From contig NZ_VFMX01000001.1 of assembly GCF_006715285.1 (NCBI RefSeq), positions 2,666,001 to 2,730,000 on the forward strand: a stretch of DNA of 64,000 nucleotides, given 5' to 3'. The notes under the pieces are model-generated. The model was not told where the DNA came from, did no database searches, and saw only the letters and a program-made list of their open reading frames with translations. Shown here in pieces: positions 57,061 to 64,000 of this stretch (positions are counted from its first letter, which is position 1; each line of letters starts with the position of its first letter). This DNA comes from Arthrobacter sp. SLBN-83. Its GTDB lineage: Bacteria > Actinomycetota > Actinomycetes > Actinomycetales > Micrococcaceae. The translations under genes and the position numbers were made by a program.

Positions 57061-58033
57061 AGATCCCGTACATGAGGGCCCCGGCGGCAACCATGAGGAC
57101 CAGCGCGTAGGGATAGCCGAAGGCCCAGTGGAGCTCGGGCATGTTGTCGAAGTTCATCCCGTAGATCCCGGCGACGAAGGAGGGCGCGAACAGGATGGCC
57201 GCCCAGGAGGAGATCTTCTTCACCTGCTCGTTCTGCTCGGCGCTGGCCTCATTCTGCCGGTTCGCGGTGAGGGTTCCGTCCAGGGTCAGGGCGTTCTGCA
57301 GCAGGTCCCGGAAGGAGTCCGCCCGGGAAATCACCCGCTCAACGTGGTCCTCCACATCGCGCAGGCTGTGCCGCAGGTCGCCTTCAACCTGGTACTTTTC
57401 GAAGCCCCGCTTGAGCTGGTCCAGCATCTCCGGCAGCGGATGAATGGCCCGCTGGAACTGGATGACCTCGCGCGCCAGTTCGTAGATCCGGCGGGACACG
57501 GAGGAGTCGCCGCTGAACAGCTGGTCCTCAATCTCGTCGATGTCGTTTTCCAGCCCTGCCACCACCGGGGCGTAGTCGTCCACCACCCGGTCCAGCAGGG
57601 CGTATAACACCGCCTCCGGGCCGTGCTGGAGGAGATCCGGCCGTGACTCCAGCCGCCGCCGTACCGTGGCCACGCCCGCTGTTTCGGCATGCCGAACGGT
57701 CACCACGAAATTCTTGCCAGTGAAGACGTGAAGTTCGCCGAACTCCACGGTCTCGTCCTCGTCCAGGTACCTGGCCGGCCGCAGGACCGTGAAGAGGTTG
57801 TCATCGTAACGCTCCAGCTTGGGCCGTTGGTGGGCCGAAACGGCGTCCTCCACCGCAAGGGCATGGAGCCCGAATTCGGCGGCCACGGCAGCCATCTCCT
57901 CAACGGTGGGCCGGTAAAGCCCGATCCAGGCCATGCCGCCGTGCCGGGCCAGGGTCTCAAAAGTCTGCTCCAGGCTTTCAGGCTCTGCGTGGCGGACGCC
58001 GTTGACGTAGACGGCGTTATCGATGATGGTCAT
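57038..58033 (-). CDS. corA: magnesium/cobalt transporter CorA
   Basis: Pentameric Mg2+/Co2+ channel of the inner membrane. Large N-terminal cytoplasmic funnel, two C-terminal transmembrane helices and the selectivity motif YGMNFDNMPELHW between them; the protein ends with a basic tail (FKKKGWI). 331 residues. Its ATG directly follows the stop of the upstream Lrp-type regulator (TGAATG), so they form one coupled unit. Confidence 0.93.
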   Translation of the reverse strand: MTIIDNAVYVNGVRHAEPESLEQTFETLARHGGMAWIGLYRPTVEEMAAVAAEFGLHALAVEDAVSAHQRPKLERYDDNLFTVLRPARYLDEDETVEFGELHVFTGKNFVVTVRHAETAGVATVRRRLESRPDLLQHGPEAVLYALLDRVVDDYAPVVAGLENDIDEIEDQLFSGDSSVSRRIYELAREVIQFQRAIHPLPEMLDQLKRGFEKYQVEGDLRHSLRDVEDHVERVISRADSFRDLLQNALTLDGTLTANRQNEASAEQNEQVKKISSWAAILFAPSFVAGIYGMNFDNMPELHWAFGYPYALVLMVAAGALMYGIFKKKGWI

Positions 58034-58537
58034 TCAGGAAATCCTAGCGGCCGAAGCTGCGCCGGTGCTGAGGCCACTAATGAGGGGCTCCGTCCGGTAG
58101 GGGATATGAGTGTGCAAGGCGAGCACGGTTTCCGTCCGGATCACGCCTTTGATCCTCAGGACCTGCCGCAGGGACGCTTGAAGGTTGTGGGTGTCCGTGG
58201 CAACCACCCGGCACCAGACATCGCCGCGGCCGGAGATTTCGTGGACCTCCAGGACCTGCGGAATGAGCCTCAGCGCCGCCACGACCCCATCGAGCTCGCG
58301 GTGGGAAACCTCGATGGTCACGAACGCCACCACGTCATAGCCCACCGCCTCCAGGTCGACTTCACGCCCGCCCGGGCGCAGCACCCCGGCGCGCAGCAGC
58401 CGGCGCACCCGCGACTGTGCGGTGTTCCGGGCAATCCCCAGGGACTCACTAAGCTCGCCGATCTGGATCCGGGGATCCCTGATGAGGGCCAGGAGGATCT
58501 TCAGGTCGGTGGAGTCCAACTTGTTCAAAACCGTCAC
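58034..58537 (-). CDS. Lrp/AsnC family transcriptional regulator (upstream of corA)
   Basis: 167 residues: N-terminal winged helix (DSTDLKILLALIRDPRIQIGELSESLGIARN, shown here by its DLKIL and LGIARN ends) and a C-terminal RAM ligand-binding domain (VEISGRGDVWCRVVATDTHNL). The GTG start has GGAG only one base away; a TTG three codons later has a better distance, so the start is uncertain. Coupled to corA downstream and divergent from an MFS gene with about 160 bp between, so it could control either. Confidence 0.87.
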   Translation of the reverse strand: MTVLNKLDSTDLKILLALIRDPRIQIGELSESLGIARNTAQSRVRRLLRAGVLRPGGREVDLEAVGYDVVAFVTIEVSHRELDGVVAALRLIPQVLEVHEISGRGDVWCRVVATDTHNLQASLRQVLRIKGVIRTETVLALHTHIPYRTEPLISGLSTGAASAARIS

Positions 58538-58698
58538 TCTCCATCACGTTGAAAGCCGGAAGTTGATGATTCTGGTCAATTATCCACATGGAAACGGATG
58601 CATTACGCAACACTGCCGCATTCTTGGAGCATCACAGTTGTATCCGCGCGCCGGCTCCCACAAGGACCACCTGCCGCGGCGATCCCTAAGGCGGCACA

Positions 58699-59943
58699 TT
58701 GACGGTCTTCAGCGAACTGCGCATGCGTCCGGCAGCAGCAGCGCCCAGTGGATGGAATGCCTCCACCACGGCGCGGCTGGTGATATCCGGCGCGGCCATC
58801 TTCCTGCTCCTGGTGGGTGCCAACCTTGCCACGCCGCTGTACCCGCTGCTGCAGGCCAACCTGGGACTCTCCAGTCTTGAGGTGACGGCAGCTTTCGCCA
58901 GCTACGTCCTGGCACTGGTGGGCACCCTGCTGCTGGCAGGCCACTGGTCCGACCATATCGGCCGGCGAGCTGCCCTCCTGGTTGCTGTGCTGACCGGGCT
59001 GGCGGGCGGCTGGATCTTTGCGGAGGCCGCAACTTTGGCCGAACTCTGTGCCGGGCGTGCACTGCAGGGGATGGCTGTTGCGCTTGCCACCGGGGCAAGC
59101 GCCGCTGCCCTCCGTGAGCTGCTTCCGTCCCGCCCGGAGTGGGCATCGCGTTTTACCCTGCTGGCCTCATCCGGGGGAGTAGCCGCAGGCCCTGTCATCG
59201 GCGGGCTGCTGTCGCTGCTTCCCGGCCCCACAACGGCTCCATACGTCGTCCACTCGCTGCTGCTCGCCGGGCTCCTGGTCCCGCTGTACCTGGTCCGTGC
59301 CCGCCCGGCCATTATGGTCCCCGCGGTGTCCCGCCCGATGCACGCCCTTGCACCGCGCCGGCCGTCCGTTTCACGCCAGGCGAGGGGCGCTTTTTGGCTG
59401 GCCTCCGGCGTCGGCTTCCTGAGCTTTGCCGTGTTTGGCTTCTCCCTGTCCCTGGCGCCGGGCTACTTTGCGCAGGTCCTGGATACGGACTCCCGGCCGC
59501 TGATCGGCGTGCTCGCCGGACTGCCCCTGGCTGTGTCAGCCCTGAGCCAGCTGGTCACCGTGCGCGGCCGCCTGACCCTCCCCGCGGGCCTGGCCGTCCT
59601 TGGCGTCTCCGTCATGCTGTTGGGGGCCGCGGGCGCATGGCACAGCCCCCTGTTGCTGGTGGCGGCCGCTATTGCAGCGGGGCTTGGGCAGGGCTTGGCG
59701 TTCCGGATCGTCTTCAACGACGTTGCGGACAGGGTGGAGCCGGCCCGCCATGCCCAAATCATCAGCACCGTCTACGTCATCACCTACCTGGGGAGCGCGG
59801 TGCCGGTCCTGGGCCTTGGCTGGGCAAGCGCCGCGTTCGGCATGGCCCCGGCAGTCCAGGGCTTCGTCCTGCTGTGCGGCGCAGCGGCCCTTGGCCTGTC
59901 AGCGTGGACATTCGCCGCCGTCGTCATCCGGCGGGGAAAGTGA
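58699..59943 (+). CDS. MFS transporter
   Basis: 414 residues, about twelve transmembrane helices, with the MFS loop 2-3 motif HWSDHIGRRAALL and the helix-5 GASAAALRELLP region. Taken from the TTG at 58699, which has AAGG upstream; ATG at 58723 is an alternative that would drop eight residues. Divergent from an Lrp gene and convergent with a second Lrp gene, a layout common for amino-acid or drug exporters under Lrp control. Substrate unknown. Confidence 0.87.
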   Translation: MTVFSELRMRPAAAAPSGWNASTTARLVISGAAIFLLLVGANLATPLYPLLQANLGLSSLEVTAAFASYVLALVGTLLLAGHWSDHIGRRAALLVAVLTGLAGGWIFAEAATLAELCAGRALQGMAVALATGASAAALRELLPSRPEWASRFTLLASSGGVAAGPVIGGLLSLLPGPTTAPYVVHSLLLAGLLVPLYLVRARPAIMVPAVSRPMHALAPRRPSVSRQARGAFWLASGVGFLSFAVFGFSLSLAPGYFAQVLDTDSRPLIGVLAGLPLAVSALSQLVTVRGRLTLPAGLAVLGVSVMLLGAAGAWHSPLLLVAAAIAAGLGQGLAFRIVFNDVADRVEPARHAQIISTVYVITYLGSAVPVLGLGWASAAFGMAPAVQGFVLLCGAAALGLSAWTFAAVVIRRGK

Positions 59944-59962
59944 CGTCCGCGGATAAACAGCG

Positions 59963-60466
59963 CTAGTCCGGAAGGGGACCGTGGTTGCCCTGGATGTGTT
60001 CGAACACGAGCGTCGTCTCGGTGTGCCCCACCACGGGATCGGTGGCGAGGTTGTCCAGGACCCAGTCCCGCAGGTCTTCGGTGCTCCCGACGGCGATGTG
60101 CAGCAGGTAGTCCACTGAACCTGAGGTGTGGAAGGTGGAGAGAACGGCCGGCAGGTGCGGGACGCGTGCGGTGAACCGGTCGATCTGGTCCCGGTCGTGG
60201 GCGCGGAGCCGCACGGCCACCAGCGCCTGCACGGACCTGCCGATCGCCGACAGGTTCAGCTTCGCCTCATAGCCCTGCACGATGCCGCGTTCCGACAGCG
60301 CGCGGGTGCGCATCAGGGCTGTGGACGGGGCGATCCCCACCAGTTCGGCGAGCTGTTTGTTGGAAATCCTGGCATCGGAAACGAGGGCTTCCAGGAGCCG
60401 TTCGTCGATGGCGTCCAACGGCTCAAGGTGGGGCCCGGGCCTGGTGTTCCTGGGATTCGTGCTCAC
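59963..60466 (-). CDS. Lrp/AsnC family transcriptional regulator (second)
   Basis: 167 residues with helix-turn-helix (DERLLEALVSDARISNKQLA, then ELVGIAPSTALMRTRAL) and RAM domain (STFHTSGSVDYLLHIAVGS). The GTG at 60466 is preferred over one five codons upstream since GGAAGGA lies 6-7 nt before it. Convergent with the MFS gene at 58.7-59.9 kb (19 bp gap) and upstream of another MFS gene on its own strand, so targets are not obvious. Confidence 0.88.
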   Translation of the reverse strand: MSTNPRNTRPGPHLEPLDAIDERLLEALVSDARISNKQLAELVGIAPSTALMRTRALSERGIVQGYEAKLNLSAIGRSVQALVAVRLRAHDRDQIDRFTARVPHLPAVLSTFHTSGSVDYLLHIAVGSTEDLRDWVLDNLATDPVVGHTETTLVFEHIQGNHGPLPD

Positions 60467-60608
60467 TGCGGTTCCTTCCACGCGGTCTTCCGTTCATCCT
60501 AGACCGCAGAATCGCCGCCATCCGCGCAGCAGGGGCGCGCCCTGCCGAATAACCACACCACGCTGGCGGCTGCTAAAGCCGCTTAATTCATTGGCGCCGA
60601 GGCGGACG

Positions 60609-61847
60609 TCAGGCAGGGACAGCTTCGGCCCGGGGATGGACGACGGCGACAGTTGCGGCAGTGAGGCAGGCCAACGCCATAAGGGCTCCCGCCAGGGCGC
60701 CCCAGCCCCAGGCCTGGAAGACCAGGCCGCCGGCCCACCCCAGAAGGCTGGAGCCCAGGTAGTAGGCCAGGTTGTACAGCGAGGCCGCCTGCGCCCGGCC
60801 GGTACTGGCGATGGCACCGGTCCACCCGGATCCGATGCTGTGGGCGGCGAAGAAGCCACCAGTGAACACCACCAGCCCGGTCAGGATCAGCACCAAGGAC
60901 GGGGTGAGGGTCAGGGCGAGGCCGCCGACGGCAAGCGCAAGTCCCGCGAGCAGGACATTCCGGCGGCCGAACCTGGTGGTCAGGCCCGCCGCCCAGCGGG
61001 AGGAGACAGTACCGGACAGGTAGGCCAGGAAGATCAGGCTGATCACGGTGGCGGGGAGCCCGAACGGCGTAGCGGAGAGCCTGAAGCCCAAGTAGTTGTA
61101 AACGGCCACGAAGCCGCCCATCATCAGGAACGCCTGCGCGTAGATGGCCAGCAGCCTGGCATTCCGCAGATGGGCGGCGAGCGTTTGGATGGCGCTCCGG
61201 AGGCCTGTGGCCCGGGCCGGAACGAATCCACGGGCACGGGGCACCAGGACAAGGAATACGACGGCGGCAACAGTCGCCAGCAGGGACACGGCCAAGGCCG
61301 CCGACCGCCAGCCCCACAGTTCGCCGACCGGCCCCGCCACCAGCCGGCCGGACAGTCCGCCAAGGGTGGTGCCGGCAACGTAGCTTCCTGCTGCCAGGGC
61401 AGCATGGGCTTTGCTGACCTCCTCGTTGAGGTAGGCGATCGCGATGGCGGGGATGCCGCCCAAGGCCATTCCTTCCAGCAGCCGCAGCACAAGCAGCATG
61501 GTGAAGTTCGCGGACAACGGCACCAGCAGGCCCAGGACGGTGGCCGCGGTGATGCCCCACATCATGGCCTTCACCCGGCCAATACGGTCTGCCAGGAAGG
61601 ACCAGGGGATCACCGTGGCGGCCAGCCCCATGGTGGCCAGGGAGATGGTGAGGGCGGCCTCCGCCGCAGTGATGTCCAGGTCGGCCGCCATGAGGGGCAG
61701 CACCGCCTGGGTTGAGTAAAGCTGCGCGAAAGTGGCCACACCGGCGCACGCCAAGCCGGCGAGGATCCGGCCGTAGTCCCGCGATCCCTTGGGGTGGCCA
61801 CTCCAAACGGGGGAAGGGCCGGTGCCGGCTGGTGCGTTCTGTGGCAT
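60609..61847 (-). CDS. MFS transporter (YnfM-like)
   Basis: 412 residues from the ATG at 61847, chosen because TACGCT lies 6 nt upstream on this strand; an ATG at 61889 is in frame and has AGGA close by, as an alternative. Twelve helices, with FLADRIGRVKAMM as the loop 2-3 motif. It is divergent from a LysR-type gene, the same layout as E. coli ynfM-ynfL, whose MFS is also about 417 residues. Likely drug or sugar efflux, regulated by the LysR protein; substrate not known. Confidence 0.85.
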   Translation of the reverse strand: MPQNAPAGTGPSPVWSGHPKGSRDYGRILAGLACAGVATFAQLYSTQAVLPLMAADLDITAAEAALTISLATMGLAATVIPWSFLADRIGRVKAMMWGITAATVLGLLVPLSANFTMLLVLRLLEGMALGGIPAIAIAYLNEEVSKAHAALAAGSYVAGTTLGGLSGRLVAGPVGELWGWRSAALAVSLLATVAAVVFLVLVPRARGFVPARATGLRSAIQTLAAHLRNARLLAIYAQAFLMMGGFVAVYNYLGFRLSATPFGLPATVISLIFLAYLSGTVSSRWAAGLTTRFGRRNVLLAGLALAVGGLALTLTPSLVLILTGLVVFTGGFFAAHSIGSGWTGAIASTGRAQAASLYNLAYYLGSSLLGWAGGLVFQAWGWGALAGALMALACLTAATVAVVHPRAEAVPA

Positions 61848-61853
61848 CCCGTC

Positions 61854-61859
61854 AGCGTA
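61854..61859 (-). promoter_or_regulatory. -10 hexamer TACGCT for the YnfM-like gene
   Basis: Minus strand: TACGCT, 6 nt, ATG at 61847. Confidence 0.45.
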
Positions 61860-61948
61860 GTCCTCCGCTGATGGATGCTTCCAATGCATGTTTCCTGTCA
61901 GACTGATATCAAAATCGGATTGCTTACAGGCCTGCGGAAAGAGGAGCC

Positions 61949-62923
61949 ATGGAACCGGACCGGAAACAACTGGCGCAGCTGTTGCCGCTCCTGCCGGTAC
62001 TTGCCGAGCTGGGCCGCACCGAGCACGTGACGGAGACAGCCGAACTGCTCGGAGTACCCCAGTCAACGGTGAGCAGGGCGCTGGCCCGGGCCAGCGCCGC
62101 CGTCGGCACCGAACTCCTGGTCCGGGACGGGCGAGGAGTCCGCCTGACTCCCGCCGCCCGGACGCTGCTGCCCTACATCGAGCACGCGCTCGCGGAGTTC
62201 CAGGCCGGGCTGGACCTGGTCCGGAACGAATCCGAGGTGGTGAGAGGGACGGTGTCCGTGTCCTTCCAGCACACCTTCGGCGAAGCCACACTGCCCCTGC
62301 TGATCAGCGCCTTCCGCGCCCGGCACCCCGGGACCGCCTTCAGGCTCAGCCAGGGTGCCCGGAGCAGCTGCCTGGAGGAGCTTGCCTCCGGCGAAGCCGA
62401 CCTTGCCCTCACCGCGCCCGTGGCCCCGCCCGGCAAGAACCTCGATTCGGCGCCACTGTACCGGGAGCCGCTACGGCTGGTGGTGCATCATGGCCACCCA
62501 CTGGCGCGGCAGCGGAAGGCGGCCATGGCCGATATCCGGACCGAGCCGTTCGTTGCCCTGGGGCCCGGGTACGGGCTGCGCTCATTGACCGACGCCCTGT
62601 TCCGCGAGGCCGGCTGCCGCCCGCGGATTGCCTTTGAAAGCCAAGATTCCCACACGGTCCGGGGACTGGTCTCGGCAGGCCTTGGCGTCAGCATCCTGCC
62701 GCCGGGAGGTGACGCTCCCGGCCGGATATTGCGCCCCGAAACGGGTGACCTGGGGTGGGTGGAAGTGGCGCTCGATTCCCCACTCGCCTTCCGCGACGTC
62801 GGCGTGAGCTGGCGGCGCCGGAAGCCTGAAAGCGAACCTGCTCCGGCCAGGCTCTTCCGCGAACTAGTGGTGACCCAGGGGCCGGGCCTGCTGGCGGGGC
62901 TGGTCACCAAGGCGGGCCGCTGA
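61949..62923 (+). CDS. LysR family transcriptional regulator
   Basis: 324 residues. N-terminal winged helix-turn-helix (ETAELLGVPQSTVSRALARA), then the linker RDGRGVRLTPAART and a substrate-binding domain (VVRGTVSVSFQHTFGEATLP, then GLVSAGLGVSILPPGG). GAGGAG precedes the ATG. It faces the YnfM-like transporter gene across about 100 bp and most likely controls it. Confidence 0.9.
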   Translation: MEPDRKQLAQLLPLLPVLAELGRTEHVTETAELLGVPQSTVSRALARASAAVGTELLVRDGRGVRLTPAARTLLPYIEHALAEFQAGLDLVRNESEVVRGTVSVSFQHTFGEATLPLLISAFRARHPGTAFRLSQGARSSCLEELASGEADLALTAPVAPPGKNLDSAPLYREPLRLVVHHGHPLARQRKAAMADIRTEPFVALGPGYGLRSLTDALFREAGCRPRIAFESQDSHTVRGLVSAGLGVSILPPGGDAPGRILRPETGDLGWVEVALDSPLAFRDVGVSWRRRKPESEPAPARLFRELVVTQGPGLLAGLVTKAGR

Positions 62924-63006
62924 CCAAGTACGGCGTCCGACGACGGATGGCGGCGGCCAGGGGCCAGGCGTGGCTGCGTGCCGCACCGGCAAGCCGTCCC
63001 CGCAAG

Positions 63007-63012
63007 TACCCT
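63007..63012 (+). promoter_or_regulatory. -10 hexamer TACCCT for the kinase
   Basis: TACCCT, 6 nt, GTG at 63019; no ribosome site. Confidence 0.5.
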
Positions 63013-63018
63013 TGTGAC

Positions 63019-63999
63019 GTGACGAACACCCAGAACCCATTCGCCCATCCCGTCGAACCCGCTGCAGAATCCCCGAGCGAGCAGGGGCAGGGCAACCCGC
63101 ATCCTGTAAATCCGCTTCGGGGCGTCACCATCGGCCTGGACATCGGCGGTACCAAGACGCACGGCGTCCGCTTTGAGGACGGCCACCCTGTGGCGGACGA
63201 TTCGGCAGGCAGTTCCAACGTCCAGAACGTCTCCCGGGACCAGGCGGCCCGCAACCTGGCGGAGCTTTTTGGCCGGATCGGCGGAGGGCACGTGGACCGG
63301 GTTTACGCCGGGTCCGGCGGAATCGATACCGACGAGGACGCCGCGGCCCTGGCTGCCCTGATCCAGCCGCTGGTCCCGGAAGCACTCATCACCGTTGTCC
63401 ATGATTCCCGCCTGCTGCTGGCCGCCGGCCGCGCCGGCACGGGCGTAGCCGTCATCGCCGGAACCGGCTCGGCCGCCTGGGGGCGCAATGCCGACGGCGG
63501 CGAGGCCCGGGCAGGCGGCTGGGGTTACCTGCTGGGGGACGAAGGCAGCGGTTATTGGCTGGGGCGGGAAGCTGTTCGGCACAGCCTCCGCAGGATGAAC
63601 CAGGGCCTGCCGATTGACCAGCTCACCGCCGCCCTTTTGCGGTCCTGCGGGCTGGACCACCCCAACAAGCTCATCGCGCTGTTCCACTCCCCGGACACCG
63701 GCCGCCGCTTCTGGGCCCAGCAGGCCAGGCACGTGGTGGAAGCGGCAGCTGCCGGGCACCAGGACAGTGCAGTCCTGCTGGACCAAGCCGGGCGGGACCT
63801 TGCTGCCCTGGCGGGACAGGTGCTGGGCCAGCTGAAAATTGACGGGCCCGTGATTCTGGGCGGCGGGCTTGGGATGAACGTTGCGCCCCTGCAGGAGTCT
63901 TTCCGCCGGAACCTTGCCGCAGCCGGAATCATGGATGTGCGCGTCCTGGGCCAGGAACCGGTGTTCGGTGTCCTGCAGCTCCTGGCGGAGCCCGCCTGA
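63019..63999 (+). CDS. N-acetylglucosamine kinase-type BadF/BadG/BcrA/BcrD ATPase
   Basis: 326 residues of the ASKHA fold: phosphate-1 motif GLDIGGTKTHGVRF, GSGGIDTD, the adenosine loop GVAVIAGTGSAAWGRN, GDEGSGYWLG (typical of GlcNAc kinases of this family) and the C-terminal VILGGGLGMN. About 34 residues rich in Pro and Gln precede the fold. The GTG at 63019 is chosen by the TACCCT-N6 spacing; the open frame extends 72 nt further upstream. Probably phosphorylates amino sugars from wall recycling, a role that would fit the GH3 lipoprotein in this window, though the two are 42 kb apart. Confidence 0.87.
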   Translation: MTNTQNPFAHPVEPAAESPSEQGQGNPHPVNPLRGVTIGLDIGGTKTHGVRFEDGHPVADDSAGSSNVQNVSRDQAARNLAELFGRIGGGHVDRVYAGSGGIDTDEDAAALAALIQPLVPEALITVVHDSRLLLAAGRAGTGVAVIAGTGSAAWGRNADGGEARAGGWGYLLGDEGSGYWLGREAVRHSLRRMNQGLPIDQLTAALLRSCGLDHPNKLIALFHSPDTGRRFWAQQARHVVEAAAAGHQDSAVLLDQAGRDLAALAGQVLGQLKIDGPVILGGGLGMNVAPLQESFRRNLAAAGIMDVRVLGQEPVFGVLQLLAEPA

Positions 64000-64000
64000 C

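Overview
This window is high-GC DNA from an actinobacterium, most likely Micrococcaceae (Arthrobacter/Pseudarthrobacter type). This is inferred from the mycothiol gene mshA with an actinobacterial ino1, a GuaB3 paralogue, GlpR-like and DUF3817 proteins, HrcA/CIRCE control of groES-groEL, GTG/TTG starts, and many genes whose start codon sits 6-7 nt after a TAnnnT hexamer (leaderless style). The window is almost fully coding: about 60 protein genes and one tRNA. No gap between genes exceeds 300 bp; the longest are the CIRCE region before groES and the roughly 220 bp leader of guaB.

Layout. 1-5.1 kb: trehalose genes treY (cut by the window edge) and treZ, then an aldo/keto reductase behind a possible LacI-type operator. 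5.3-12 kb: ino1 (+), a small nuclease-like gene bracketed by palindromes, then fhs, mshA and a GH4 glycosidase (all -). 12.1-17.4 kb: a PfkB kinase and the operon alr-tsaE-tsaB-rimI-tsaD (alanine racemase, t6A tRNA modification, S18 acetylation). 17.4-23.8 kb: a CPBP protease bracketed by palindromes, a YbdK-type ligase, a GH3 lipoprotein, a shikimate-dehydrogenase-like enzyme, a methyltransferase and a small membrane protein. 23.9-29.4 kb: groES-groEL, a DHFR-like reductase, an ATP-dependent DNA ligase, a DUF389 protein. 29.5-33.6 kb: two tandem acyltransferase-SGNH proteins. 33.8-46.6 kb: guanine nucleotide genes guaB, guaB3 and guaA, interspersed with a WXG/lipase-lipoprotein pair, an ABC exporter, glpD with an EIIA protein, SURF1 and DUF3817. 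46.7-51.1 kb: a very large helicase-nuclease relative with damaged ATPase motifs. 51.2-55.7 kb: SAF, FmdB and 5-FTHF cyclo-ligase genes (-), divergent from galU-GNAT-GlpR-like. 55.8-64 kb: tRNA-Ala(CGC), a 50-residue membrane protein, Pr6Pr protein, corA with an Lrp regulator, two MFS transporters, a second Lrp, a LysR regulator and an N-acetylglucosamine-type kinase.

Most genes are housekeeping. The observations most worth attention are: (1) a family of four palindromes, each exactly 61 bp (29-3-29), placed right behind minus-strand stop codons and bracketing two accessory genes, with compensatory base-pair changes; (2) the 1442-residue SF1-helicase-like protein whose Walker A lysine, Walker B and GDxxQ motifs are altered while its C-terminal PD-(D/E)XK-like nuclease motifs look intact; (3) a translationally coupled WXG-like/alpha-beta hydrolase and lipoprotein pair that resembles a type VII secreted lipase with its immunity lipoprotein; (4) a repeated leaderless promoter architecture in front of at least 17 genes. 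No CRISPR array, transposase, integrase or prophage gene was seen.
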